Assembly: GCA_012295275.1 (NCBI GenBank)
Contig: CM022677.1
Location: forward strand, 8,537,514 to 8,601,513
Direction: 5' to 3'
DNA: 64,000 nt
From: Chrysomallon squamiferum
Lineage: Eukaryota; Mollusca; Gastropoda; Neomphalida; Peltospiridae
Below the pieces are notes generated by a model. It had not been told where the DNA came from. It saw only the letters and a list, made by a program, of their open reading frames with translations, and searched no databases. Both the position numbers and the translations under genes were made by a program. Numbering within the stretch: the stretch's first letter is position 1; every line of letters starts with the position of its first letter. Shown piece after piece: positions 27,008 to 39,493 of this stretch.

Positions 27008-28574
27008 AAAAATACTGTAACCAGGGTTTGAGCTGTCACAAACATAAGCAACCATAGTAATAATAAACTCTGAATTGTATAGTAATAGCTTCGTACCAGT
27101 ACCAGAAATTTCACTATCAGCATCACTCAAAACAAATATCCATTACCAAACAATCAAATTATAACAAACATTTACAGAATTAAATAAATATTTTTACATA
27201 CATTAAACATACTGATTTCTTTCTTTACAGTAAATGAAAAACAAAATCATCTGTTTTTTTTTTTTTTTTAAATAAGTTGATACAGAACAACTGTATCAAC
27301 TTAACCTTGCAAAAAATGAAAATAGTCATTTTAAAAATACTGCACAAAAGTTACTCTTAATTGCGAAAATACAGAATTAATCTTTTTTTTTTTAAAAATA
27401 CAATCATAAATTCTAATTCTTTTTTTATATATATATTTCAAATGGATTGTTTAGCTGGTAGTTTGTGAAAACTTAGTCTTTGTTTACGCAATGTATTATT
27501 GATTTACAACTGTTATTAATATTTATCAACTGACTTCAGATTAATAAAAACAAATAATTGTAACCAAAAATAAGGTATTTAAAAAGTATTTTCAAATTGC
27601 TGGTGATTTCAACTTTTCAAGCCCTGGCTAACATTATTACCAAAAATATTCAATTTAATTCTACTGAAAGACAAAATGCACCATTGTGCATTAGCAATAA
27701 AATGCAGAAAAATATCTGGGGGGAAATATGATAATAACAAATAATAACTGAATAATTATAATATATTTTTTGTAAAAAAAAATAAAATAAAATTATAATC
27801 ATCACAGAAACAGAAAATAATTTATTATAAATCTTCTGCAGATGGGATTGCCTCCTAATTTGTTTCATCTTGAATAGGTCTGAGAAAGAAAAAAAAAAGA
27901 ATTTTGCTTTCTGAGCATGCATTAATAAAATTAAAATAGGGAAAAAAAATAAAAAAATAAAGGAAGCTAGTGTAAAATAAGTAAGGTGAATAAAACGTAT
28001 AAACAAAGGATCAATTTTTGTACACAAAGGCTAATTGTTAACCATCAAAAATGAAATTAAAATATTACCATGGTTACACACATGAATATATATTTATGTA
28101 TATATATATCTATGTGGAAAGTGGGGTAAAAATATTAGTGTTTTTCTTTCTTTCTTTCCAGCTGTGAAAATTCCACACACAAGTATTATTAGATCATGTA
28201 AACCAATCAGATTACTGGATAAACAAAAAAAAGAAAATTAAATAAATGCCACATCTTTTACTTAACAGATTTCCTTTCTCTTTCCTAATCATATAGGAAA
28301 CATTTTCTGTAACATTCAGTCATTTTTCTGAAATCTCTCTTCACAATACAAAACAATATTGTTAAAGTTGTTCAACTATGGTGGGTAAAAATATCCAAGT
28401 GACACAAATAGTTTTGTTGGCAAAGTTTTTCAAAACAAAAATAAAATAAATAAAATTTAAAAAAAAACAAGATAAAAGAAAAATATATAATTATATATAT
28501 TCAGATATCTCCCTCGCATGCATAGAGCAACATCCATCGTTCTAATTTTTCTCTTTTTTTTTATGTTTTTTTTT
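24270..28574 (-). other. AT-rich stretch after ZFAND stop; possible long 3' UTR
   Basis: About 4.3 kb with no coding exon. It has fewer microsatellites than the rest of the window: (TA)n at 25117-25153, poly(A) at 26979-27005. ZFAND5/6 transcripts of vertebrates have long 3' UTRs, so part may be transcribed with that gene, but several AATAAA words on the minus strand leave the end open. Confidence 0.35.
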
Positions 28575-31051
28575 TTAGATTTTCTGGATTTTTTTCCCAA
28601 CAACAACTGGATTGGCTTTTCTAATTTGTTGTTGTGCCAGCTCCTTGTAATCAAAAGTACAACTATGTTTATCAGAATATCGGTGCAAACTGCAGTATAA
28701 ACCTCCACAGCGACACTGAAATCCTGGAAAACAAAAATATAACAAATTAAGTAAGTAAAAAGTTTTTAAAAAAGGTTAAAGAACCATTTCAAACATTCTC
28801 ATTTGCATCTGAATTAGTTTCTATGAAAAATGAAAAATTGTTACAGACTATAGTTATCTTGTGGTACTGCCTGCAGGTTCCACCAGGTATTTTGTATAAT
28901 TTAATCATAAAAAAAGTATTTATTATATATAATAAGATTTTTTTTTATAGTGATTAAGATCAAGCACATTATAATAAATAAATTTCTAGTTTAAAAAAAA
29001 ATGTTTTGCTCTCTGTACCTGTGAGCCCAACCTTCTTCTTACATATGTGACATCTATTCTTCTTTGGTTTCTTATCACCTTCATCACCTGGTGAAGGGCT
29101 TTCATCTGCGGCTGAACCACCTATCAAAATCAATGATATTCTTAAGCAGTTTCAGTTTTAACCCCCTGTTATCATTCTACACACTGTAATAAACATTTGT
29201 CAGGATTACTTCTAATGTATAAAAATATATATTTATCTACACAAGCCTTCATTAATTCACTATACTAAAGTAGAAATCTCATACCAAAAAAACAAAAAAC
29301 AAAACGAATGTTATTCAATTTTAATTAATTATTGTTCAATAGTAAAGATTCAGTATCACATGAACCAGAAAATGTTTTAACCAAACATTGAATCTAGCAG
29401 CAATCATTCATACAGAGAACAAAATATCTGTAGATATGTATTTTCACAAAATTGGTTAATTTTAACACAATTTAAAGATAAAAAAATAAACAATTGATCA
29501 ATAAAATTACTCCGCTAATTACTTCAATGCTAATATAGTCAGTTCTTGATTGCTCTCCACACACTTTGCAATGTGGAAATACTTTATATCTAACAATTTC
29601 TATAGATTACTGAACAGATTTTCTCTGATAACAGTGTATTATATGGAGGCAAAAAATACAATTTGTACATGTTTAATCTGAACAAACACAAGAAAAACAA
29701 TAAATTTAATTTAAATACTATCAAACTGAATTAAAGGTAGTTCTGTGGAAATAAAAAATGTTTAATTTTAAAGTTTGACTTAATATTTACTATCAAAACT
29801 CACCAGAGGCTCCATCCTCATTCAATTTATCTGAATCCTTTTCATGGCTGTTTGGAATCGAAACAGTAGGTGTGGCCGTTTCTACACTGGGTGTGGTGTT
29901 ACTAGCGCTGGGGGAAGTGGGTTTGGGGCTGGTGGAAGAAATCACTGGCTCCGTCAAGGTTGTTAGAGAGGATCCTGTAATTAAAAAAAAAATTATGTGT
30001 ATCTTATATTGAAATTGGAATTAAGAATGCTTTTTCTTTTTTTCATCTCTTAAGAATAAAAATTATAAACTGAAACATGCTCATGTTCTTGAGTGTAATT
30101 TCCTGCTCAGCATTTTGAAAAGAGTGATTTGTGTCACTGCTGGGTTTAAGAAAAAAAAAGAAGAGTAACTTTAAAACAAAATCTAATGACAACTCAGTTG
30201 TTATTATGATAATAAGGTGGGTTTTTTTTTTATAATCTCTCTAATTATAATCAAATCTTATTAGTAAATAATTAAAATTATTTTTATTCATATATATACA
30301 TCATTATGTGTGAGAGTAAGTTGCACAAATCAGAAATAAAGTTCATGAGGATGCTGAGCATCTTTTGTTTCAGACAATGTAACAAAACAAAAATTATTAT
30401 TTTGCAAGGCAAGCAGCATAAACAAAAAGCAAAACTAAACATAGCAAAAAAAATGTATTACGAATCTGTAAATAAAGGTTAAAATGTTATTTGCATTCAA
30501 ATTTGAAAAAAGAACCAAACCAAAACAGTTCATACAAGGTTAGATATTTTTATAACCACCCTCAAACAGAAAGTAGTGTATTTTCTCTTTGCTAATCATT
30601 TCAACAAAAAAAAAAATATTGTTTTAGAAAAAAAAAAAAAATTACTATTAATAATAGCAGTAAAGAAGGAAATGCTACTCCTTTTGGGAGAAACTTTTTA
30701 TACAGACTGGTTTTACTGATGCACACAGCCAACAGCTCAAGAAAGAGAAGACGAAGGGAAAAAGGAAAGCAACCATGCTCCAAGCAAGGCAATGGATTTC
30801 GGAATGAATAAATTACCTAAGCTTGTATGAGCCAAGGTCGCGGTCATGCTGGTCACCTTGTCCGGCTCACCTGTTGCTGTAGCTGTTGGTGTCACGCGAC
30901 CGCTGCTTACAGGAGACGAGTTCTGTTTCCTCTTCAAAGCATCTTTGTAGCACTTGGAGCACATGCCATCAAAGGCTGCGTTTCCATAGAAACCACATCC
31001 TGCCCGACATAGTGTGGTAGGTGGTAGATTTTGGTTACCGTTCTGTTCCAT
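28575..31051 (-). CDS. ZFAND5/6: A20/AN1-type zinc-finger protein, ZFAND5/6-like, complete
   Basis: Four coding exons on the minus strand: 31051-30817, 29974-29804, 29120-29019, 28723-28575. All junctions are GT-AG and in phase 1, giving 657 nt or 218 aa plus TAA (vertebrate ZFAND5 213 aa, ZFAND6 208 aa). The A20 finger has C15, C19, C31 and C34 within [21 protein letters not shown] Ser/Thr/Pro-rich linker (about 45-150) is carried mostly by exon 2. The AN1 finger has C159, C162, C173, C175, C180, H183, H189 and C191, split by intron 3 after KKKVGLT. The tail ENPVVV-KIQRI of the family is here [13 protein letters not shown]. In vertebrates these cytosolic proteins bind ubiquitin or the proteasome and modulate stress, NF-kB signalling and protein turnover. 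The gene looks like the single ancestor-type copy of ZFAND5 and ZFAND6, so a specific name is not justified. All metal ligands are intact. Confidence 0.96.
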
Positions 31052-31093
31052 TTATTAATTTTCAGTTGAGTAGAATGATTCAATCAGGACAGC
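31052..31093 (-). other. 5' UTR part of ZFAND coding exon, with acceptor
   Basis: 42 nt precede the start codon back to a 3' splice site (TATGTAATTTCAG, AG at 31095-31094). Before it on the transcript strand is intron sequence holding a MITE. Confidence 0.65.
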
Positions 31094-31249
31094 CTGAAAT
31101 TACATATCAAATAAAGTTTCTTGAATAAAGACAATACACTTCTAACATGTTTTGTTATAAATTTATAAAAAATATTTAATATTATTATACTGATAAATTA
31201 ACATGATTTGACATAGAAACTAAAATAATTAATTAGGATAATATTAGTA

Positions 31250-31497
31250 GTTGAGGATCCCTTATCTGAACCTGCTTGGACCAAAAATGTTATTGATTCA
31301 TAAAAATCTTTTTAAATAAATAAATTTTGGACAGAATCTTAGTCTAAAAACAATTTCCAAATTAATTTTTCATATTCAATTTATGTGGACAGCATTCAGT
31401 TGATGAAAGAGGATAGCATTTCAGCTGCACAGGTAAGTTTCATTTCTTTTTCTATTCTTTCTTTTTAAAAAAAATTTTTATAAGGATCCCCAACCTG
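31250..31497. mobile_element. MITE copy 1, 248 bp, 'GGATCCCTTATC' family, in ZFAND leader intron
   Basis: Left end GTTGAGGATCCCTTATCTGA; the reverse complement of the right end reads CAGGTTGGGGATCCTTATAA. TA flanks both ends (31248-31249, 31498-31499). The ends resemble mariner/pogo-type MITEs with a TTGAGGATCCCTTATCCGAA start, as found in several animal genomes (from memory). Confidence 0.7.
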
Positions 31498-32148
31498 TAA
31501 TAAAGCAGATGAATAAAATAATTTTTGATCAGTTGTTTTTCTTCTTCTCCATTAAGAGCAAATCAGTTTCTACATGAAAATTATGTTGAACAAAATTTGG
31601 AAACGCTACATTTTTATGAATTAAATAAATGTTTATTTCGAATGTGAAATAAAATATTTAAAAAAATAAATAAATAAACCTGAATTTTAACATTTGGACA
31701 GCTGATAATCATTTTAGAAATAACTGTTAAAATACTATCAGTCTATTTTAATTATTTCCATATAAAATTATGATTCCCAATAAATGAATGAGTCACTTGT
31801 TTAGTTGTTACAACTAGCTTATTCCAATTGATTATATTCTTCCTTAATTATCAACGAAAACTCTTTTGTACTTTATTACGATACAGAGATATTTAATTCT
31901 TGATTACATGAAAATATTTAATCGTTTTTGTTTGTGTTTTTATTTATTTCCCACCCAAAGCAGATGCGTACATGGATATTTTGTAACCAGTCGAAAAATG
32001 TGGGTTGGTCACATTTCAAGTTGTCACAAAATTACATTTTTATAATATTTATCCTTTGTTGATTGTTATATCCTTTAGTTAAATATGTTTAATATCGATA
32101 TTACTAATAATACAACATTAATTCTACTAAATTAAGCAAATACTGTAC

Positions 32149-32250
32149 CTAGAATTATCGGGAAAATCTAGATTGTTTTGCTTTATCATGAACAAGATGG
32201 CGTCTGGCTTATGATCCCGTCAGTTTTATCTTTTTCTCAGACGAAGTAAA
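32149..32250 (-). promoter_or_regulatory. Inferred noncoding exon 1 and promoter of the ZFAND gene
   Basis: A donor TTCTAG|GTACAG ends an exon at 32149 and pairs with the acceptor at 31094 (leader intron 1055 bp). Immediately upstream is AACAAGATGGCGTC on the plus strand (32190-32203), a good match to the YY1 site (AAGATGGCG) typical of housekeeping start regions. An E-box GTCACGTGAT lies at 32431-32440. The start site itself cannot be placed. Confidence 0.5.
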
Positions 32251-33309
32251 CCATGAAGACAGTTGAGCAGAAAACTGATATTTCGCAGTTTGATATTTTA
32301 AATATACCTCATTCACGAAATCGAGGTATTTACCTAAAGGAGAGGCTCTATAGCCGACAGCTTGGGCTTTTTCCTTGCTTACGTGTGATCCAGCCTCAAA
32401 GTCACAGTGTCAGGATTCCTGATTATTCACGTCACGTGATTAAATCCTTGCCGTTCATTAGTTGTTGAAACATAATGACCCAACATTGACCTCCAGGTAA
32501 CGTCACAGCATACATACGATGACTGATATAAGATCCCGTTACTAAATCGATCGAAAAGTAGCACAAAGAAAATGATGTAAACCCCTTGTTCCAAAAATAA
32601 CTTTTATATAATTAAGAAATTTTTGTCAACGAATTATAAAATAATGACAATTGTAAAACTAACTTTACAATAACAGAATTATTTCATTTTAAAACAACAG
32701 TTATTGTTTTCACTTATTATTATATAGGTCACTAAGTTCGTAAATAGGTGTGGATATCTAGAAAAACAATAAACAGAAAACAGGACTTTCGAGATGATAT
32801 CATTTTATGACTGACGTCAACAACACAAAAAAGTCTAAAAATAAATCACACTCTTCAAGTCTCTAAGGGAAAATCCCACTTTTCTTTTTTCAAATTTTCT
32901 TTTAATTTAAAGTTATATTTCTTATAATACAAAATAAGATTATTTAATTTATTTTTTATTTTTTATTTATCTTATTTTATTTTATTTTTGATGAATTATA
33001 ATTATATGAGTCAGAGATTGCGATAGAGAGATAAAAAATAATGATGTCATATATTATTTTTATTCCCAACGTGTGTGTGTCTGTATACATTATACACACA
33101 CACATAGTAATATTTGTACAAAGCGATAACACGTAAAACATGAACATATAATATCGTTACTAATCATTAAAACAGGTAGGTGCGCCTAAATTATATATAT
33201 AGATGTTGATACATGTGTTACCATTTTAATAAATTAACAAACATTAACTGCATTTGCTACATGTTTTGAAAATTAGGTTAATGTGAGATGGGTTGTTTTC
33301 AAACTATTA

Positions 33310-33480
33310 CTACTAGTAATATACTTCTACTACTGCTACTACTATTATTATTGTTATTACTATTATTATTACTACTACTACTATTATTACTGTTACTATT
33401 ATTGATGTTGTTGGTGGTGGTTGTGGAGTTGTTGTGGTTATTGTTATTTTGTGGTCGTTGTTGTTGCTCCTGCTGTTCGT
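33310..33480. repeat. TTA/TAC/TTG trinucleotide region
   Basis: Degenerate triplet repeats that translate as poly-Leu or poly-Asn on either strand; not genes. Confidence 0.9.
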
Positions 33481-33615
33481 ATTTTACGTAGTATCTGATA
33501 TATATTTTTTTAACTGAATTCAGAAAAACTGCGTAATATTTTGAGAAAAAACAACAACAAAAAAAACAAACAACATATTTATCCATCTCACAAAGACATC
33601 AGATTTGATGCGTTC

Positions 33616-33660
33616 TTAGCCAAGGGAAACAACTCCATAGAAACCGCCTGATTCCAAATA
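33616..33660 (+). repeat. Dispersed short repeat, copy 1
   Basis: Contains CCAAGGGAAACAACTCCATA then GAAACCGCCTGATTCCAAAT. It matches copies at 35180-35233 and 37579-37640, with a short deletion in the GACCGGAAAGG part. Confidence 0.75.
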
Positions 33661-33707
33661 AAATATAATTTATATTATTTATCTTTAATAAACGATTATG
33701 TTATAAG

Positions 33708-33712
<5 letters not shown>

Positions 33713-33774
<62 letters not shown>
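33713..33774. repeat. (CT)n, about 60 bp
   Basis: Pure dinucleotide tract; first of nine long CT/GA tracts in 33-60 kb. Confidence 0.95.
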
Positions 33775-33779
<5 letters not shown>

Positions 33780-34194
33780 TCCTACACACACGTCATTGTT
33801 TATTTGTATACAATATAATCAAAAATTATATGCAGTACATTTTAACTTGAACCACATATAAAAATGTCGTATTCTTATAGCTATTGCGACTATAAAAAAG
33901 TAGGCCATGTTCACCAACATAAACAGATTCGTAATAGCCTGTTGGAAAATTCAGCAAAACAAATGGTCACAGAGTAAAGTTCGCTCATCTGATTCAAGTG
34001 TATCTGGATACAAGCCAAATAAGCGATTCGATGTTATAACTTGTAGCATTAAATCTGTTTATAAGCACAAGCAAAGTACATATACCAATGTAAAAAAACA
34101 AAGACGGTGAGAAGGTCTTTGTAGAAATTTTGCCAACAAATGTCAAAGGTCGATGTTACGTCAGATGGCGTAACCTCAGTCGTCCAAGTACGTT

Positions 34195-34301
<107 letters not shown>

Positions 34302-34461
34302 CCGTTATTACAAATAGTACTCCATCTAAGATTGTCGGTTTTAACAGATTTTCTATGCCAAAGTATAAATGTGTCAATTACCGGATGCTGTAAAGTACAT
34401 GGTGCCAAGTTTCTGAAGGATTTATTAGTAGTAGTCGTAGAAATAGTAATAGTCATAGCAA

Positions 34462-34496
<35 letters not shown>

Positions 34497-34553
34497 ATAG
34501 TAGTAGTAAATTATTTATTTGTTTGTCAGCGAAAACATCTACTACTACTAGTA

Positions 34554-35048
34554 CAGTGGTACCTTGACATACGAGTGCTCCAGCCAGTTTTCCGAGTTAC
34601 GAGCAGTCGTTCGGTCGATTTTTTCTTTTTTCCTAAGAAAGTGAGTGCAAAGGATGGTGCTGAGAAGAATAAGCGGATGATGAATTAAAGTATTATATGA
34701 TAGAAAAACACGATGTGTACCATACTGAAGCAGGAGTCGACACAGGCTATAACTCCAGCCAAAGGCGTTAAAATAATTGATCTATTTCCAAGATTAATAC
34801 GTTTTACAAAACCAGTTCATTTCTTTAAAATTCTCTATTATAATTATTTTTTTCATTTGTCATTTATAAATTCATTTTTCTAATTTAAAAACAGGTTACA
34901 AAAAATTTGGGTGGTTTTGTGGGGGCTGGAACGGATTAATGGTATTTCAGTTAATTTCAGTTGGGAAAATTGATTTGTGTTGAACGAGCAAATTGAGTTA
35001 CGAGCTCGGTCACGGAACTAATTAAACTCGTAAGTCAAGGTACCACTG
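34554..35048. mobile_element. Mariner-like MITE, 495 bp
   Basis: Left end CAGTGGTACCTTGACATACG; right end reverse complement CAGTGGTACCTTGACTTACG, nearly perfect terminal inverted repeats with TA at both flanks (34552-34553 and 35049-35050). Subterminal repeats of GAGTTACGAGC occur on both sides. No transposase is encoded. Confidence 0.88.
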
Positions 35049-35179
35049 TACTATTAGTACAATTATTACCATTATTATTGATGCGGCTGATACTGCTACT
35101 ACAACTAATTAATAATCATAACATCATTATTTTGTTTTATAAATGAAAGAAATAAAAAATGATATTAAAAATACTGTTC

Positions 35180-35233
35180 TTTGGAATCCTTTCCGGTCCG
35201 TTTCTATGGAGTTGTTTCCCTTGGATTGTAGCT
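35180..35233 (-). repeat. Dispersed short repeat, copy 2
   Basis: On the minus strand reads ATCCAAGGGAAACAACTCCA, then TAGAAACGGACCGGAAAGGA, then TTCCAAAG. Inverted relative to the other copies. Confidence 0.78.
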
Positions 35234-35494
35234 AACGAAAACCAACATTGGCTTACGTGGTGATTATCATTATCATTATTATTATTTTTATCTGTAATAG
35301 TAGTTTTGTTGTAAATGGTATTAGTAACTGTAGTGTTTATTTATTTACTGTTTTAAATTAATGTCAAATTTAGACAGTGGCCATTGAAAAAGAAATAAAT
35401 AATGTTATTATTTAAAAATCTATAATACCGGTAAAAATTCATTAATCTAAATATTTAATTGTCATCAGCAGTAATAATAACGGTACTAACAGTA

Positions 35495-35520
35495 CAGTGG
35501 TAATTTGACTTAGACGTTTG
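35495..35520. mobile_element. Solitary end of the 34554-35048 MITE family, next to a tRNA gene
   Basis: CAGTGGTAATTTGACTTAGACG matches the terminal repeat of the complete element 450 bp away. It is preceded by TA. No matching right end was found; the element breaks off at the tRNA-Gly gene, whose terminator lies just inside. Confidence 0.55.
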
Positions 35521-35532
35521 AAAAATTTGGTG

Positions 35533-35603
35533 TGCATCGACCGGGAATCGAACCCGGGTCACCCGCGTGGCAGGCGAGTATTCTACCACTAGACCACCGA
35601 TGC
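35533..35603 (-). tRNA. tRNA-Gly (anticodon GCC)
   Basis: 71 nt, no intron. Acceptor stem GCATCGG pairs with TCGATGC (one G-U pair), discriminator A; D-arm contains box A-like TGGTCTAGTGGTAGAA; anticodon stem CTCGC/GCGGG with loop CTGCCAC, anticodon GCC; T-arm CCGGG-TTCGATT-CCCGG with an exact box B. A TTTTT run on the transcript strand (35521-35525) follows within 12 nt as Pol III terminator. All arms pair, so it should be functional. Confidence 0.95.
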
Positions 35604-36074
35604 TTCACGTTTATCGTTTTTAAATTAAGCATGTTATAACTAACGATGCAGCCACTTTTTTCTTATTTTCGTTACAACAATTTATTGTCGTACGGAATTT
35701 AATGTTATATATTTTTCTGCTATCTCATCTGGTGATACTGTCTACCGGACGCATACGTTACTGAGAAAGGCGCACATCCACAGTAAAGAGATTAAATCAC
35801 GTGACATTCCTATTCTTTTAAAATTGCTGACTAGACCGGCAGCATTGAAGAAAAAATATAAACATAAAAATCAAGCAAGAAATTAAAACAAACAACCCTT
35901 TAATGGTATTATTTGTTGTTGTTTTTTGCTAAAACTTCATACAGTCGTCTTTTGATAAATCATGAAGTTCATTCGGTATGCATATGTTGTGAGGTTTAAG
36001 ATCTACAGTAGTATCAGCAGCAGCCTCGCTAGCAGTAGTAATAATGATTTAAAATTTCTATTAAAAATACAGGA

Positions 36075-36079
36075 TAAAA

Positions 36080-36127
<48 letters not shown>

Positions 36128-36129
36128 TA

Positions 36130-36170
<41 letters not shown>

Positions 36171-36180
36171 TAATAACAAA
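36075..36180. repeat. (ATA)n, about 100 bp
   Basis: Two ATA tracts separated by a few bases. Confidence 0.95.
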
Positions 36181-36369
36181 CAAATAAATTAAATTAAATT
36201 AATACAGTCATTAATACATGCGTCATGGTCATGTTCGAAGGAGATGCATATAGTTCACTGGAGAAAACAACGTAGATATCAATAACGTAGTTCACGTAAT
36301 CTACGTAGTTCTGCTCCGCCATTCCCTCTGAGATTCTTTAAAAATAGAAGCTGATCAAAACTCAGTACC

Positions 36370-36373
<4 letters not shown>

Positions 36374-36431
<58 letters not shown>
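36374..36431. repeat. (CT)n, about 58 bp
   Basis: Followed by a GC-richer, repeat-poor 200 bp (36440-36660) in which I recognise no gene. Confidence 0.95.
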
Positions 36432-36434
<3 letters not shown>

Positions 36435-37259
36435 TCTTTTATCTAAGTTTAACAGTAGTTAAATTTTGTTTTGAGAGCTGTTGATTATTTTCATATTTAT
36501 TTTTGTGTCTCCACTTTTCATCGAGCTGTTTTGTTTCGAGCTGTCGAATTTGACACTGAACAAGTTAAATCATTGTCGCCCGCGATGGACGGATTTCGAT
36601 TTTACACTGACTTGAAGTGCTCCTCGCGGGCTTCCAGTTCAGCTGGCGTAATCATACACAGACAGAGATAAGCTGTAACAAACATACACACATAGAGGCT
36701 CATTGAAACACACAAACATACACACACTTACTGAAACACACACACACACACACACACTCACACACACCCGCTGAGATAATTAAGACAGGTGTTTATTCGC
36801 AAGCCCTGCACAAACATGCACACACATAATTCTAATATACACATTAACTCATTTTGCTGTGTGAATTTCTTTTCTCAATTTATTTATCAAAATACGTCAC
36901 TCCCGTCCCTCAACCCTGATTAGCCCCTGGATACACATTAGGACACCCCCCCGCCCTCTCACTTCAGCTTATTGTTCGAAGAAAGACGATTCATCTTTTC
37001 CATGACCTTGAATGGAAATCAGCTTCAGATGTATTTAAATCTGACATTTTCGCTTGTAACAAAATGACAATGTAGGTGTAATTTAGATGTTTATTTAGCC
37101 ATAGCAGCGACAACCGTTTAGAAATTTGTTATATCATTTTTCAAAATGTAACAGATACTAGTTTCAATCTAATTTAATGAATACAGTTACAATAAAATAC
37201 TTGTTTTTGTATATAATCTGATGAATATCATGTTTGTCATTTTATTTTCTAACTAAATA

Positions 37260-37530
37260 GGTTGAGAAGATTTTATCCGGACTGCCTGGGACCGGAAATG
37301 TTTCGAATATTGGAATTTTTAGATTTGGGAATATAAGGAGACAACATGAGAATAGAATCTACGTCTAAATATGAATTCTGTTTATTTTTAATGTTCAACT
37401 TAAATAATATTATGCATAAAAAGCGTTTGTGTATGCAGAAAAGTTCGAAAACTGTAAGATATTATTATTATTTCTGCAGTGTAAAAGAAGTTTAGGATTT
37501 CGGAATTACGGATAAGATATCCTCAACTTG
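37260..37530. mobile_element. MITE copy 2, 271 bp, same family as 31250-31497
   Basis: Left part reads GGTTGAGAAGATTTTATCCG then GACTGCCTGGGACCGGAAAT; the right end reverse complement reads CAAGTTGAGGATATCTTATC. TA flanks both ends (37258-37259, 37531-37532). It keeps the GCTTGGGACC-like internal motif that copy 1 has as GCTTGGACC. Confidence 0.72.
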
Positions 37531-37578
37531 TAATAATAATAATAATAATAATAATTATTATTATTATTATTATTTACG

Positions 37579-37640
37579 TTCTATAATCCAAGGGAGGTAA
37601 CTCCATAGAAACGGACCGGAAAGGATTCCAAATACGATAT
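37579..37640 (+). repeat. Dispersed short repeat, copy 3
   Basis: Reads TTCTATAATCCAAGGGAGGT, then AACTCCATAGAAACGGACCG, then GAAAGGATTCCAAATACGAT. Followed by a tail TATTTTTGATA similar to that after copy 2. Preceded by (TTA)n. Confidence 0.78.
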
Positions 37641-37960
37641 TTTTGATACTGATATAATATTAGTGATAGATATATAAACAAAATGTTCCTTAGTAATGAA
37701 CTACGACTAGTTTTTAAGCTTTCAGTAATGCATAACTCTGTACCGCCTACCTCTCTCCTGTTCGTCCATGTTAATCTCGCCATTTTATTATGTAGCTTAA
37801 CGTTCTGCTTGAACTGTGAGTGCCAAACAGTACGTCAATGCAAGACCGGAGAGGCGTCACTGATTGACAGATGACATCGATGGAATATTTTAAATCCAGT
37901 CTTTAAGCAAGTGTGTTGATCATTAGTAGCAGGAGAAAGATGATAACTATGATGATGATG

Positions 37961-37994
<34 letters not shown>

Positions 37995-38111
37995 TGATAA
38001 ATGACTTATGATTTTGAAGATGATGATATGGTGATATTGATGATGAGGATGATGGTTATTATGCTTATTAAAAGCAGCAACAACAACAACAACAAAAAAC
38101 ACCAACAATAC

Positions 38112-38114
38112 TGC

Positions 38115-38165
<51 letters not shown>

Positions 38166-38170
38166 TATTA
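38112..38170. repeat. (AAT)n, about 55 bp
   Basis: Preceded by (CAA)n at about 38080-38100. Confidence 0.95.
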
Positions 38171-38618
38171 TATGTCTATCTATCTATAATTATAAAATTA
38201 TTTATATTTGTAAAAACATTTGTAAAAAAATACAACCCCAAAACCTTTTAATTAAGAATATACCTTTTTCTTATTTTTATTATATTACATTACTTAGAAA
38301 CGGTAAAAGAAACCAAAAAAAAACCCAAACAAAAACAAGAAACAAGAAGAATGTACAAAATACTTAAAAAAAAGAAAAAAGAAGAACAACAAAAAACCCC
38401 GTAATTTAAAAGAAAGAAAAGAATCATTTGAGTTTACGATATCGCTGCATACACCCACCCACGTGTTTTCACATTAAACACATGCTGTGTAATTTAGATA
38501 GCAGACGACATGTACACCACCTACGCCAACATCGTGTGATTAACTTTGCAGATGTTTCATATCCCTTTCCAGCTGAAAACGCAGTACAACAGAGTAATAA
38601 ATTAAAACTATTTTTTGT

Positions 38619-38619
<1 letters not shown>

Positions 38620-38684
<65 letters not shown>
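38620..38684. repeat. (GA)n, about 64 bp, then tetranucleotide runs
   Basis: GA tract followed to about 38830 by degenerate TCTA/CTAC/GTCT tetranucleotides. Confidence 0.95.
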
Positions 38685-38687
<3 letters not shown>

Positions 38688-39045
38688 GTCTGTCTACCTA
38701 TATGTCTGTCTGTCTCTCTATCTATCTATCCATCCATCTATCTATAATATATGTCTACCTATGTGCCCATTTTCTGCTTATCTACCTACCTACCTATCTA
38801 TCTATCTAGCTATCTCTCTATCTTTTTATCTATGTACAGACACACACACAATACATAATCTACTTTGCAGATGTATTTTGTATGTGTATTACGTTAATCT
38901 TGATCAAGAGAGAGTTCAGAAATAACATGGGTTTTGAAAAATTGTGATTAAAGTTTATCAAAGACACTGTCTTTCTTAATTAATGCTGAAACAGTTATTA
39001 CTGTCATACTTTTCTAGGGCTGAAAATTAATAATGATGGCTTAGT

Positions 39046-39059
39046 GTTTCCATAGCAAC
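39046..39059 (+). promoter_or_regulatory. X-box-like RFX site
   Basis: GTTTCCATAGCAAC fits the RFX X-box form GTNNYYATRRNAAC. No gene start is visible near it, so it may be chance. Confidence 0.25.
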
Positions 39060-39493
39060 CGACACCACATGGCTCATTTTGGAAGTAACTTTTTTATTTT
39101 CAAAATAGTAAAAGATACGATGAAATGGAAAATTCTAAATAACAGAGATCAGAGAAAAAATTATTAACACTAGATTCTGTAATTTTCTTCAAATCTTTCT
39201 TCTTATTATTTATTTATTTATTTATTACCTATCTATCTATCTAGCTATAATTATTCTGTATTTAAAGAAGACAAACATTTTATTTTTTCTGTACCACACG
39301 AGTTGTATGAAACAACTCATTATAATGTTTTGAAAAATCACGTAATTTTATACAGTATACGAATAACAGAATTTAAAAACTGATTAAGCATCACAGATTT
39401 TAGTGCTACAGCTTAGAAACCGTTTTGCCCAAGATTTTTTAGAAGAACAAGAATTAAACAACGTGTTTACTTATTTATCTTGAGACATTTATC

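Noticed and set aside
32253-32468. 71-codon plus-strand frame starting MKTVEQK, divergent from the ZFAND gene
   Set aside because: Non-repetitive, but no recognised family, no supporting splice partner and it sits in a promoter region; left unannotated.
36471-36671. 66-codon plus-strand frame in a GC-richer patch
   Set aside because: No homology recognised, no splice sites that extend it; composition alone is not enough.
38428-38925. 165-codon frame with Glu-Arg repeats
   Set aside because: (GA)n and TCTA tetranucleotides; no coding evidence outside the repeat.
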